A stretch of DNA of 64,000 nt from M55B127 sp034521955 (GTDB lineage Bacteria > Bacillota > Halanaerobiia > Halanaerobiales > M55B127): positions 186,001 through 250,000 of the forward strand of contig JAXHLT010000006.1 in NCBI GenBank assembly GCA_034521955.1, written 5' to 3'. Position 1 is the stretch's first letter. Each line of letters begins with the position of its first letter. The notes under the pieces were generated by a model. It was not told where the DNA came from. It made no database searches and saw only the letters and a program-made list of their open reading frames with translations. Shown here one piece after another: positions 7,499 to 15,360 of this stretch. Position numbers and translations under genes: made by a program.

Positions 7499-8615
7499 TT
7501 GAATAGTAATTATCATGATAGATTAGAAGAAATCAAAGAAAGATATAATGATCTGAGGGATCTACTTTGACCCTGAAAGTTTAAATAACAAAAGGGATGA
7601 ATTAGAGGAAAAGATGGTTAGTCCTGATTTTTGGGATGACAATGATAAAGCAACTAAAATAAGTAAAAAAGTAGATCAAATTAAAAATAAACTCAACTTA
7701 TTAGATGAATTAAAAGAAAACATCGATGATATTGAGGTATATTTAGAACTTGCAGCAGAAGAAAAAGAAAATGATGCTTTACTTAATCAAGTTGATAATA
7801 TGTTAAAAAAGTTAGATCATAAACTTGACAATTTAGAACTTAGAACAAGACTTAATGAAAAGCATGATAAAAATAATGCAATCGTATCAATCCACCCTGG
7901 TGCTGGAGGAACCGAGTCACAGGACTGGGCAGCCATGCTGCTTAGAATGTATGATCGCTGGGCACAAAACCAAGACTTTGATGTAAAAACTCTAGATTTT
8001 CAGAGTGGAGAAGAGGCGGGGATTAAGAGAGTAACAGTCCTTATTGAAGGTGAGTATGCCTATGGGTATCTAAAAGGGGAAGGCGGAGTTCACAGATTAG
8101 TTAGGATTTCTCCTTTTGACTCCTCAGGAAGAAGGCATACTTCTTTTGCATCTGTAGATGTAATGCCGGAAATTGAAGAGGATATTGAAGTAGATATAAA
8201 TGAACAGGATTTAAAGTTAGAAACATACCGGGCAAGTGGAGCAGGTGGACAGCATGTAAATAAGACAGATTCAGCTGTTCGAATAACTCACCAACCAACC
8301 GGTGTTGTGGTTCAGTGCCAAAATGAACGTTCTCAGCATAAAAACAAACAGATGGCTATGAAGATATTAATGACTAGATTGATGGAGTTAAAAAAAGAAG
8401 CACAGGCAGAAAAAATTGATGAGCTGCGTGGTGAACATAAAGAAATTGCCTGGGGTAGTCAGATTCGTTCTTATGTATTCCATCCTTATAATATGATAAA
8501 AGACCATAGAACTAATTTAGAAGAAGGAAACACAGAAAAAGTAATGGATGGGTATTTAGATGAATTTATTGAAGCATACTTAAAACATAATAACAGTGGA
8601 GAATTGAATATATAA
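7499..8615 (+). CDS. prfB: Peptide chain release factor 2 (programmed +1 frameshift)
   Basis: RF2 recognises UGA/UAA and triggers peptide release. Translation starts at TTG 7499 (GGAGG at 7486-7490 upstream), runs 23 codons to CTT, meets TGA at 7568-7570 and must slip +1 to read GAC at 7569. The second part then continues to 8615, giving about 371 residues, the normal RF2 length. The decoding tripeptide SPF is in RISPFDSSGRRHTS, and the catalytic GGQ is in ASGAGGQHVNKTDSAVR (residues about 249-251). The frameshift makes RF2 regulate its own synthesis. Gene models that start at the internal ATG 7614 miss the N-terminus. It lies directly downstream of secA. Confidence 0.97.
7556..7571 (+). other. 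Programmed +1 frameshift site of prfB
   Basis: AGGGATCTACTTTGAC contains an internal Shine-Dalgarno-like AGGG, then the slippery CTT followed by TGA C. This is the classical RF2 autoregulatory signal: the upstream ORF stops at 7570 and the downstream frame is open from 7569. Confidence 0.95.
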
Positions 8616-8632
8616 ATTTTGGGGAGGCAGCT

Positions 8633-10564
8633 ATGAACAAAAGGATATTCTATATAATAATAATATTAGCCCTTGTGGTATCTATTTTTGGGCTAATAAA
8701 TCGTATTACAGTAGAAGAACGAAACAATGATGTTGAGTTGGCTTTTGACTATAACTCATTGGTTGAGATGCAAAAAGAGTATGACAATCAGACAATAAGT
8801 CTATCAGAATTAAAAAGTTATGGGGTTAACTCGATTGCTGTAAGTACAGTTAGATTGGAAAACATAATAAAAAATAATCAAGCTATACTGTTAACAAGAA
8901 ATGAAATCAGCAAACAAGAGTTGTTGTTTAATAAGCAAGATGGATTTTGGAATCAGTTTCCCCAAATTGATAAAAGCGCCTTCCTTGTGTTCAGTGAAAA
9001 TAATAATTACTATAATAATCTAAAACAGTTAAAAGAACCACTCCATTTAGAGTTTAAAGAAGTAAATAATAAATTTGTTGTATTTTTTCCTTACTGGAAA
9101 GAGGACTATCTTTCACTAATGGTTGGATTTCCACAGGATAAAATAAAAGAAATTAAGGATAATGGATTAAATGTTGTTTATAGATTTGAAAATCAGGATA
9201 ATAATGAACTAAACTTTAATCTGTTATCTAACTTAGTAAAGGATTCAACAATAGTATTTTCAGGTGAAGAAATCTTGGGTTACCCTGATGAATTAAATAG
9301 GACTTCTGAGTTATTAAATAACAATAACAACCGGTTTGGCTACATTGAAGCCATTATTGGAGTTCAAAATGGTGAAGATAGACTTGCTAAAGAGTTAGAC
9401 TATGATCTTGTAAGAGTACATAGTGTTACTCAAGATGAGATGAATATTTATTCTCAATCAAAGATTGTTAATCGTTACTTAAGAGCTGTAAGAGAAAGAA
9501 ATATTAGGTTTTTTTATATGAGACCTATTATAAAAGAGAACTTAGATTTTTTAGAAGTTAAAGATTTAAACAGAGAGTATATAAGTACTTTAAGTAATGA
9601 ATTAGAGTCTGCTGGATATAATATTACTAGAGCTAAACCCTATCAACAGTTTTCAAACAGCAGTATATATTTAATGTTTACTGCTATAGGAATTTTAGCA
9701 GCCGGTATTTTGCTTTTTTATGAAGTCTTTAGAATAAAAGATGATATGATAGGTTATGTATTAGCAGTACTTGGAATTATATCTATATTTATAATTTACT
9801 TTCTTTTTGACAGTAACTTTTTTAGGGCAGGACTTGCTTTGACAAGCAGTATTGTTTTTCCAAGCCTAGCTGTTATATCACAGCTTTTGAAGAAAACTAA
9901 ACAAAAGAATATATTTAACTATCTTAAAGCTGCTTTGATTACTTTAATTGGAGCTGGTTTTGTTGTTTCTGCTCTGGCAGATATTAGTTACTTAACAAAA
10001 ATTAATCAGTTTAGGGGTGTAAAGCTGGCCTTTATAATGCCTCTTTTAATTATTACCCTATATTACTTTCTAGAATATATAGTTAGAGAAAAGAATACTA
10101 CAGTAAAAGGAAAAGTTTTTGAACTGCTTGATATTAATTTAAAGGTTAAACACCTTGTTATATTGGCTTTTGTTGGATTAGCAGGTATATATTATATTTT
10201 AAGAACCGGGAATTTCCCAATATTAGATATACCCGCTATAGAAGATAGTTTTAGAAACATGTTAGAAAGAGTTCTTTTTGTTAGACCAAGATTTAAAGAG
10301 TTTTTAATCGGTCACCCCGCATTTATATTAGGATTATACTTTTTTAATGATATTAAAAATAGCTTAAGTCTATACTTCTTAAGTCTTTTAGCTGTTATTG
10401 GACAGTTAAATATTCTAAATTCATTTGCTCATATTCATACTCCTTTATTTATATCAACCTTAAGGACCTTCCACGGTCTATGGTTAGGGCTATTAATTGG
10501 TCTTATTGGAGTATATATATTGAGACTTTTAATTAAGTATATTGAAAGTCAAAAGGTGACTTAG
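8633..10564 (+). CDS. DUF5693 family membrane protein
   Basis: A 643-residue protein with an N-terminal signal anchor (residues 4-23), a large extracytoplasmic domain to about 345 (including YDLVRVHSVTQDEMNIYSQS and RNIRFFYMRPI), and a polytopic C-terminal half with about eight hydrophobic segments. I assign it to DUF5693 because of this architecture and because that family sits next to csaB in many Firmicutes. Its stop abuts the csaB start (one base apart), so translation is likely coupled. Its role is unproven; context suggests export, assembly or modification of the secondary cell-wall polymer that CsaB pyruvylates. The start is ATG after GGGAGG. Confidence 0.75.
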   Translation: MNKRIFYIIIILALVVSIFGLINRITVEERNNDVELAFDYNSLVEMQKEYDNQTISLSELKSYGVNSIAVSTVRLENIIKNNQAILLTRNEISKQELLFNKQDGFWNQFPQIDKSAFLVFSENNNYYNNLKQLKEPLHLEFKEVNNKFVVFFPYWKEDYLSLMVGFPQDKIKEIKDNGLNVVYRFENQDNNELNFNLLSNLVKDSTIVFSGEEILGYPDELNRTSELLNNNNNRFGYIEAIIGVQNGEDRLAKELDYDLVRVHSVTQDEMNIYSQSKIVNRYLRAVRERNIRFFYMRPIIKENLDFLEVKDLNREYISTLSNELESAGYNITRAKPYQQFSNSSIYLMFTAIGILAAGILLFYEVFRIKDDMIGYVLAVLGIISIFIIYFLFDSNFFRAGLALTSSIVFPSLAVISQLLKKTKQKNIFNYLKAALITLIGAGFVVSALADISYLTKINQFRGVKLAFIMPLLIITLYYFLEYIVREKNTTVKGKVFELLDINLKVKHLVILAFVGLAGIYYILRTGNFPILDIPAIEDSFRNMLERVLFVRPRFKEFLIGHPAFILGLYFFNDIKNSLSLYFLSLLAVIGQLNILNSFAHIHTPLFISTLRTFHGLWLGLLIGLIGVYILRLLIKYIESQKVT

Positions 10565-11332
10565 ATGAAAAGAATACTAATTTCTGGATATTATGGCTTT
10601 GATAATCTAGGTGATGAAGCTATTATAGGTAGTATGATAAAAATGATTAAAACAATGTATGAAGATATTGAAATCACCGTATTATCAAACAAAGCTCGAC
10701 AGACTTCTAGTCGTTATGGTGTAGAGTCGATATATCGTTATGATATATTTAAAATTATGTCAGCGATGAAAAGAAGTGATCTGTTTATAAGTGGTGGGGG
10801 AAGCCTTCTTCAGGATGTAACCAGTATGAAGACCGTTCCCTATTATTTAGGAGTAATATTTTTAGCACAAATTTTTAACTTAAGAACAATCTTTTTTGCC
10901 CAGGGTGTGGGTCCTTTAAAAAGTAAGTTCAATAGATTTTTAGTTAGTAAGATATTAAATAATATGGATTATATTTCAGTTAGAGATAAAGATTCTAAAA
11001 ATCTTTTAGAAAAAATAGGATTAAAAAGTGATATAATTAATATAACTGATGATCCAGTTTATGGTTTATATAATGAATCAGATAAAGTAAAAGAGTTTGA
11101 ACAAGAAGAAATTAAAAAAATTGGTGTTTCAGTTCGCAGCTGGAATAATAACAATTATATCAAAAGTATAGTAAACTTTTTAAATAAGCTTAATCTAGAA
11201 AAAAACTTTAGTGTTGAAATCTTAACCTTTCATAAAGGTGAAGATATTATAATAAGTAATAGATTAAAAAAGATGTTAAAGATGGAAGCAGAAGTTGTAG
11301 ATTATACAGATGATTTTTCTAAGATTAAATGA
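10565..11332 (+). CDS. csaB: Polysaccharide pyruvyl transferase CsaB, N-terminal part (gene interrupted)
   Basis: CsaB adds ketal pyruvate to the secondary cell-wall polymer that anchors SLH-domain proteins. This part carries the family start KRILISGYYGFDNLGDEA, the ISGGGSLLQDVTS motif and FFAQGVGPL, and breaks off after DDFSKIK at TGA 11330-11332. The rest of the enzyme follows at once in the +1 frame (11331-11627), so the two parts make one 353-residue gene, the expected size. Either one base is inserted near the AAA at 11327-11329, or the ribosome shifts +1 at AAA-TGA. The fragment alone lacks the C-terminal region and would probably be inactive. It lies between DUF5693 and tagA. Confidence 0.85.
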   Translation: MKRILISGYYGFDNLGDEAIIGSMIKMIKTMYEDIEITVLSNKARQTSSRYGVESIYRYDIFKIMSAMKRSDLFISGGGSLLQDVTSMKTVPYYLGVIFLAQIFNLRTIFFAQGVGPLKSKFNRFLVSKILNNMDYISVRDKDSKNLLEKIGLKSDIINITDDPVYGLYNESDKVKEFEQEEIKKIGVSVRSWNNNNYIKSIVNFLNKLNLEKNFSVEILTFHKGEDIIISNRLKKMLKMEAEVVDYTDDFSKIK

Positions 11333-11627
11333 TATTTACAGTACTTTTGATTTATTTATAGGAGTTAGATTTCACTCCTTAGTATTTGCTGCTGTAAATT
11401 TAGTTCCCTTTATTGGAATTAGTTATGATCCCAAGGTAACTAGTCTTATCAAAGATTTTGGGTATCAGGACTTAATTACTACTGATACAGTAACTGAAGA
11501 GTTATTATTTAAAGAATACAGTAAAATTAAAGCTGATTTAACTTCAATTAAAAAATCTATAGATGAAACAGTTAAAGTCAAAAGTAATAATACTAAAGAT
11601 ACTGTAAAACAAATTTTAATAACATGA
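11331..11627 (+). CDS. csaB: CsaB C-terminal part, in the +1 frame
   Basis: Reading from GAT 11331 gives DIYSTFDLFIGVRFHSLVFA and then GISYDPKVTSLIKDFGYQD. This is the conserved C-terminal end of polysaccharide pyruvyl transferases (the IGxRxHSLxFA and GISYDPKV motifs). There is no credible ribosome-binding site or family-like start here: the only ATG, 11310, overlaps the end of the N-terminal part and reads a junk MIFLRLN before joining the family sequence. I therefore read this as the tail of the frame-interrupted csaB, not an independent gene. It ends 12 bases before tagA. Confidence 0.8.
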   Translation, partial: DIYSTFDLFIGVRFHSLVFAAVNLVPFIGISYDPKVTSLIKDFGYQDLITTDTVTEELLFKEYSKIKADLTSIKKSIDETVKVKSNNTKDTVKQILIT

Positions 11628-11639
11628 AAGGTGAATAAG

Positions 11640-12374
11640 TTGAATAACAAAGTAAAGATACTAAACCTTGATATAAATAAGATAAGATTAGATGATTTAG
11701 TTAATCATATAGTTGATCTAATTAATAATGCTGGTAAAAAGCAACTTATTTATACACCAAATTCAGAAATCGTAGTAAAGGCCTATGATGATAATAAATT
11801 TGCCGATATGTATAGTAAGGCAGATATTTTAACAGCGGATGGATCCGGTCTGGTACTTGCTTCAAAAATATTAAATGACCCTATACCAGAAAGGGTTGCC
11901 GGATTTGATATAACGGTTAAACTATTAGATGAAATAGCAAATCGAGATATTTCATGTTATTTTATAGGTGGAAAAGAAGATATAATTGAATTAGCCTATA
12001 AAAAGATTAAAAAAAGGTATCCTAAAATTGATATTAAAGGATATCATCACGGATATTTGAATAATGAGTTAGAAGAAAAAGTAATGCAAGATATTAAAGA
12101 TAAAAAACCAGATGTTTTGTTTGTCGGAATGGGTGTTCCCTTACAAGAAAAGTTTTTCAGCAAGTATTTTGACCAGTTAGATGTTAAAGTTGGGATAACG
12201 GTTGGGGGAACTTTTGATGTTCTTTCAGGACAGGTAAACCGTGCACCAAAAATAATGCAGAAATTATACTTAGAGTGGTTTTATAGACTACTCCAAGAAC
12301 CAAAGAGATGGAAAAGAATGTTAGCTTTACCCCGTTTTTTGTATTTAGTATTAAAGGAAAAATATGATGTATAA
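11640..12374 (+). CDS. tagA: WecG/TagA/CpsF family glycosyltransferase
   Basis: The family transfers N-acetylmannosamine (or a similar sugar) onto undecaprenyl-diphosphate-linked GlcNAc, an early step of teichoic-acid-like or secondary wall polymer synthesis at the cytoplasmic membrane face. Signature segments are IYTPNSEIVVKAYDD, LTADGSGLVLASKIL, IPERVAGFDI, FIGGKEDIIELAYKKI and VGMGVPLQEKFF. The 244-residue length is typical. I prefer TTG 11640 over GTG 11631 because AAAGGTG (11627-11633) would then serve as the ribosome site. Placement after DUF5693-csaB is a conserved clostridial wall-polymer cluster. The exact acceptor is inferred. Confidence 0.88.
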   Translation: MNNKVKILNLDINKIRLDDLVNHIVDLINNAGKKQLIYTPNSEIVVKAYDDNKFADMYSKADILTADGSGLVLASKILNDPIPERVAGFDITVKLLDEIANRDISCYFIGGKEDIIELAYKKIKKRYPKIDIKGYHHGYLNNELEEKVMQDIKDKKPDVLFVGMGVPLQEKFFSKYFDQLDVKVGITVGGTFDVLSGQVNRAPKIMQKLYLEWFYRLLQEPKRWKRMLALPRFLYLVLKEKYDV

Positions 12375-12410
12375 AATAATATCGTTTTGTAGTGGGAAGG
12401 AAGAGATAAA

Positions 12411-13646
12411 ATGTTTAAAAACAAAAAGAAACTAATAGCCGTGTTATTGATCTTAACCGTAATTACTGTTGGTGGTTATAAGGTGCTTGCAGATGAACTT
12501 ACACCTTTAAACAACCTGCAAAATGTAATTTATCTTATAGACAATTTTTATGTTGAAGATAGAAACCTTGATGATCTTGTAGATTCAGCGATTAATGGTA
12601 TGTTACAAGAACTAGACCCTTATTCCTCATATCTAAGTCCTGATGAATATGAAGAAATGCAGGTCGAATTCGAAGGTGAATTTGGAGGAATTGGGATTGT
12701 AATAACAGTAAGAGAAAACAAGTTAACAATTGTATCACCAATTAAAAATACTCCCGGGGAAAGAGCCGGTCTTAAAGCTGGAGATGTAATCAAAGCTGTT
12801 GATGGCCAGTTAACTTCTGAAATTTCACAGCAAAAAGCTGTTGATTTAATGAGAGGTGAACCTGGAACTCATGTAACATTAACTATTCTTAGAGGTGAAG
12901 AAGAAGAGTTTGATCTAGATATAACCAGAGCAATTATAGAGGTTCCCTATGTTGAACATAATATGGAAACAGATAAAATCGGATATGTATCAATTGCACA
13001 GTTTGTTAATGATGTCGGCTATAAAACTAGAGATGCAATTAAAGATTTAGAGTCAAAGGGAGCTCAAGCACTTATCCTAGACTTAAGAAGTAATCCTGGT
13101 GGAATTTTAGATGAAGCTGTAAAAGTCGCCAGTAACTTTATAAAAGAAGGAACTGTTGTAACTGTAAAAAGTAGAAGAAGTAAAGATGAGACCTTTAATG
13201 CAAAACCTGATATTGAGGCAACTGAACTACCTGTTATAGTACTGATAAATGAAGGTAGTGCAAGTGCTTCAGAGATAGTAGCAGGTGCAATTTCTGACAC
13301 TGATAGAGGTAAACTGCTTGGCCAGAAAACATTTGGAAAAGGAACAGTTCAAACTGTAATTCCTTTAGGTGATGGTTCAGCACTTCGTTTAACTACTGCT
13401 AGATACTATACACCAGATGGTACTTTCATTCATGAAAAAGGAATCGAACCTGATTACAAGGTTGAGTATCAGCTCGAAGATACAGAAGATGAAACTAGTG
13501 AAGAACAAAGTAATGAAGAAGAACCTAATGAAGAAACTAATGAAGAAACTGAAGAAATAATTGATAACCAGAAAGAAGAAGCTATTAAGTATCTAGAAGA
13601 ACTATTAAGACAAAGAGAAGACAGTTCATTAGATAAAGCTAGTTAG
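12411..13646 (+). CDS. S41 family C-terminal processing peptidase (CtpA/CtpB type)
   Basis: An exported serine protease of 411 residues. It has an N-terminal signal/anchor (residues 5-25), a PDZ domain at about 85-165 (GGIGIVITVREN, GERAGLKAGDVIKAVDG) and the S41 catalytic core with LRSNPGGILDEAV, the serine motif NEGSASASEIVAGA and the lysine motif GQKTFGKGTVQT, so the Ser-Lys dyad is intact. It ends in an unusually acidic, repetitive tail of about 50 residues (EDTEDETSEEQSNEEEPNEE) before a short helical end. In Bacillus CtpB works in sporulation signalling; others trim envelope proteins. The target here is unknown. The ATG start follows GGGAAGG. Confidence 0.92.
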   Translation: MFKNKKKLIAVLLILTVITVGGYKVLADELTPLNNLQNVIYLIDNFYVEDRNLDDLVDSAINGMLQELDPYSSYLSPDEYEEMQVEFEGEFGGIGIVITVRENKLTIVSPIKNTPGERAGLKAGDVIKAVDGQLTSEISQQKAVDLMRGEPGTHVTLTILRGEEEEFDLDITRAIIEVPYVEHNMETDKIGYVSIAQFVNDVGYKTRDAIKDLESKGAQALILDLRSNPGGILDEAVKVASNFIKEGTVVTVKSRRSKDETFNAKPDIEATELPVIVLINEGSASASEIVAGAISDTDRGKLLGQKTFGKGTVQTVIPLGDGSALRLTTARYYTPDGTFIHEKGIEPDYKVEYQLEDTEDETSEEQSNEEEPNEETNEETEEIIDNQKEEAIKYLEELLRQREDSSLDKAS

Positions 13647-13661
13647 AGAGGTGGATTAAAC

Positions 13662-14318
13662 TTGAGTGTATTTAATATATTAGGTCCAATTATGATTGGA
13701 CCTTCAAGTTCACATACAGCAGGAGCAGTAAAAGTAGGTTATTTAGCAAAAACAATCTTTAAGGATAAAATAAAAAAGGCAGATATCCATTTACATGGTT
13801 CTTTTGCCCGCACATTTAAAGGCCATGGAACAGACCGCGCTTTAGTAGGCGGTCTTTTGGGCTTTAAACCAGATGATGAAAGAATAAGAGACTCATTGAA
13901 TATAGCAGCTGAGCGGGGAGTAGAGATTGAATTTCATCTATCCGAGTTAAGGAATGTGCACCCCAACACAGCAAAACTTGATCTATATGGGGAAAATAAA
14001 GAGATGACAATTATCGGTTCTTCAGTTGGGGGAAGTCAGATAAAAATAATTAAAATTGATAATTATGAAGTTGATTTCAACGGTGAGATGCCTACCCTAT
14101 GGGTTCTTCATAAAGATGAACCAGGAGAAATAGGTATTATCACTTCAATTTTAGGCAGCTATAAACTAAACATTGCCCGAATGATAGTATTTAGAAACAA
14201 AAAAGGGGAAGTAGGGTCTGCCATAATTGAACTAGATCATAAGGTAAATGACTATGTAATATCACATCTTGATAATATGGAAGATATCTATCAGGTTAGA
14301 TATATAGAACCATTTTAG
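13662..14318 (+). CDS. sdaAB: L-serine dehydratase, iron-sulfur type, beta subunit
   Basis: With the alpha subunit encoded next, this forms the oxygen-sensitive [4Fe-4S] L-serine deaminase (serine to pyruvate plus ammonia). The N-terminal domain has the characteristic NILGPIMIGPSSSHTAGAVK, plus HGSFARTFKGHGTDRALVGG. Residues about 148-218 form an ACT domain (DEPGEIGIITSILGSYKLNI). At 218 residues it is full length. The TTG start follows GAGGTGG. Twelve bases separate it from sdaAA. It gives a fermentative route for serine into pyruvate. Confidence 0.95.
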   Translation: MSVFNILGPIMIGPSSSHTAGAVKVGYLAKTIFKDKIKKADIHLHGSFARTFKGHGTDRALVGGLLGFKPDDERIRDSLNIAAERGVEIEFHLSELRNVHPNTAKLDLYGENKEMTIIGSSVGGSQIKIIKIDNYEVDFNGEMPTLWVLHKDEPGEIGIITSILGSYKLNIARMIVFRNKKGEVGSAIIELDHKVNDYVISHLDNMEDIYQVRYIEPF

Positions 14319-14330
14319 GAGGAATTTAAA

Positions 14331-15197
14331 GTGGAATATAATAAAATTGAACACTTAATAAATGAAGCTCAAAAAAATAATGTAAAAATAAGTGAAATAG
14401 TAATCAAAGCAGAAATAGAAAAAACTGAAATTAAGCGAGATGTAATAATTGAAAAGATGCGTGAGAACTTAGAGGTAATGAAAGATTCTATAAAAGAAGG
14501 TATAAATAAAAATTTAAAGTCGGCCAGCGGATTAACCGGTGGTGATGCAGTAAAGTTAAGAGACTTTGATAACTTTATCGGAGGTAAAATTCTGCAGAAT
14601 GTTATCACTAAGGCCTTAGCAGTATCAGAGGTCAATGCCTGTATGGGTAAAGTTGTAGCAGGACCTACAGCAGGAGCAAGTGGAATAGTTCCTGCTTTAC
14701 TGTTATCTATCGCTGAAGAATATAAGATAGAAGATGATGACGTAATAAAAGCTCTTTTTACTGCAGGAGGTTTAGGAGAAGTTGTAGCTAAAAAAGCAAC
14801 CCTTGCTGGTGCAGCCGGAGGATGTCAGGCTGAATGTGGAGTTGGTTCTGCAATGGCAGCAGGAGCAGCTGTTGAACTATTAGGGGGCAGCCCTAAACAG
14901 GTAGGAGATGCTTTTGCTTTAGCTTTGAAAAACCTATTGGGTTTAGTATGTGATCCGGTAGCAGGTTTAGTTGAAGTACCCTGTGTAAAAAGAAACGGCT
15001 TTGCAGCATCACATGCTCTTACAGCAGTTAACATGTCAATGAGTAATATTGCAAGTGTAATACCACCTGATGAAGTTATTGAAGCTATGATGGAAATTGG
15101 TGACTTAATGTCAGTCAGCTTAAAAGAAACTTCAGATGGCGGATTAGCAACAACTAAAACCGGTAAAAAGATAGCTGAAGATTTAAAGGACTTTTAA
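14331..15197 (+). CDS. sdaAA: L-serine dehydratase, iron-sulfur type, alpha subunit
   Basis: This is the catalytic subunit that binds the [4Fe-4S] cluster. Family motifs are SGLTGGDAVKLRDF, GPTAGASGIVPALLLS, GAAGGCQAECGVGSAMAAGA and GLVCDPVAGLVEVPCVKRNG. The cysteines in the last two are the expected cluster ligands and all are present. Length is normal at 288 residues. The start is GTG 14331 with AGGAGG at 14317-14322. It forms an operon with sdaAB. No terminator is obvious in the 160 bases before uvrB, which has its own promoter. Confidence 0.95.
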   Translation: MEYNKIEHLINEAQKNNVKISEIVIKAEIEKTEIKRDVIIEKMRENLEVMKDSIKEGINKNLKSASGLTGGDAVKLRDFDNFIGGKILQNVITKALAVSEVNACMGKVVAGPTAGASGIVPALLLSIAEEYKIEDDDVIKALFTAGGLGEVVAKKATLAGAAGGCQAECGVGSAMAAGAAVELLGGSPKQVGDAFALALKNLLGLVCDPVAGLVEVPCVKRNGFAASHALTAVNMSMSNIASVIPPDEVIEAMMEIGDLMSVSLKETSDGGLATTKTGKKIAEDLKDF

Positions 15198-15284
15198 ATT
15201 ATATATATTTTTAATGATTTTTAGTAATAATTACTATTACAATTAATATATTTATGTTATACTAAATATTGGTGCAAGCTAAAT

Positions 15285-15323
15285 GAACATTTGTTTGCAC
15301 TAGATTTGTATATATAGTATAAT
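15285..15323 (+). promoter_or_regulatory. LexA-type SOS box and sigma-A promoter of uvrB-uvrA-uvrC
   Basis: GAACATTTGTTT (15285-15296) matches the Firmicute LexA/DinR box GAAC-N4-GTTC except for the last base. It overlaps the -35 element TTGCAC (15295-15300). After 17 bases comes a consensus -10, TATAAT (15318-15323). A LexA dimer here would block RNA polymerase, the usual arrangement for SOS genes. The leader to the uvrB ATG is about 30 bases. Confidence 0.7.
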
Positions 15324-15360
15324 ATCTAATGGATAAAATAAATAAAAAGGTGAATACTTT

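Noticed and set aside
7614..8615. prfB as a conventional gene starting at ATG 7614
   Set aside because: It would lack the RF2 N-terminus; the 23-codon ORF and AGGG...CTTTGAC frameshift signal upstream restore the full length.
11324..11333. TGA in csaB as a selenocysteine codon
   Set aside because: The downstream sequence is homologous only in the +1 frame, not in the TGA frame, and no SECIS-like hairpin follows; a frameshift explains it.
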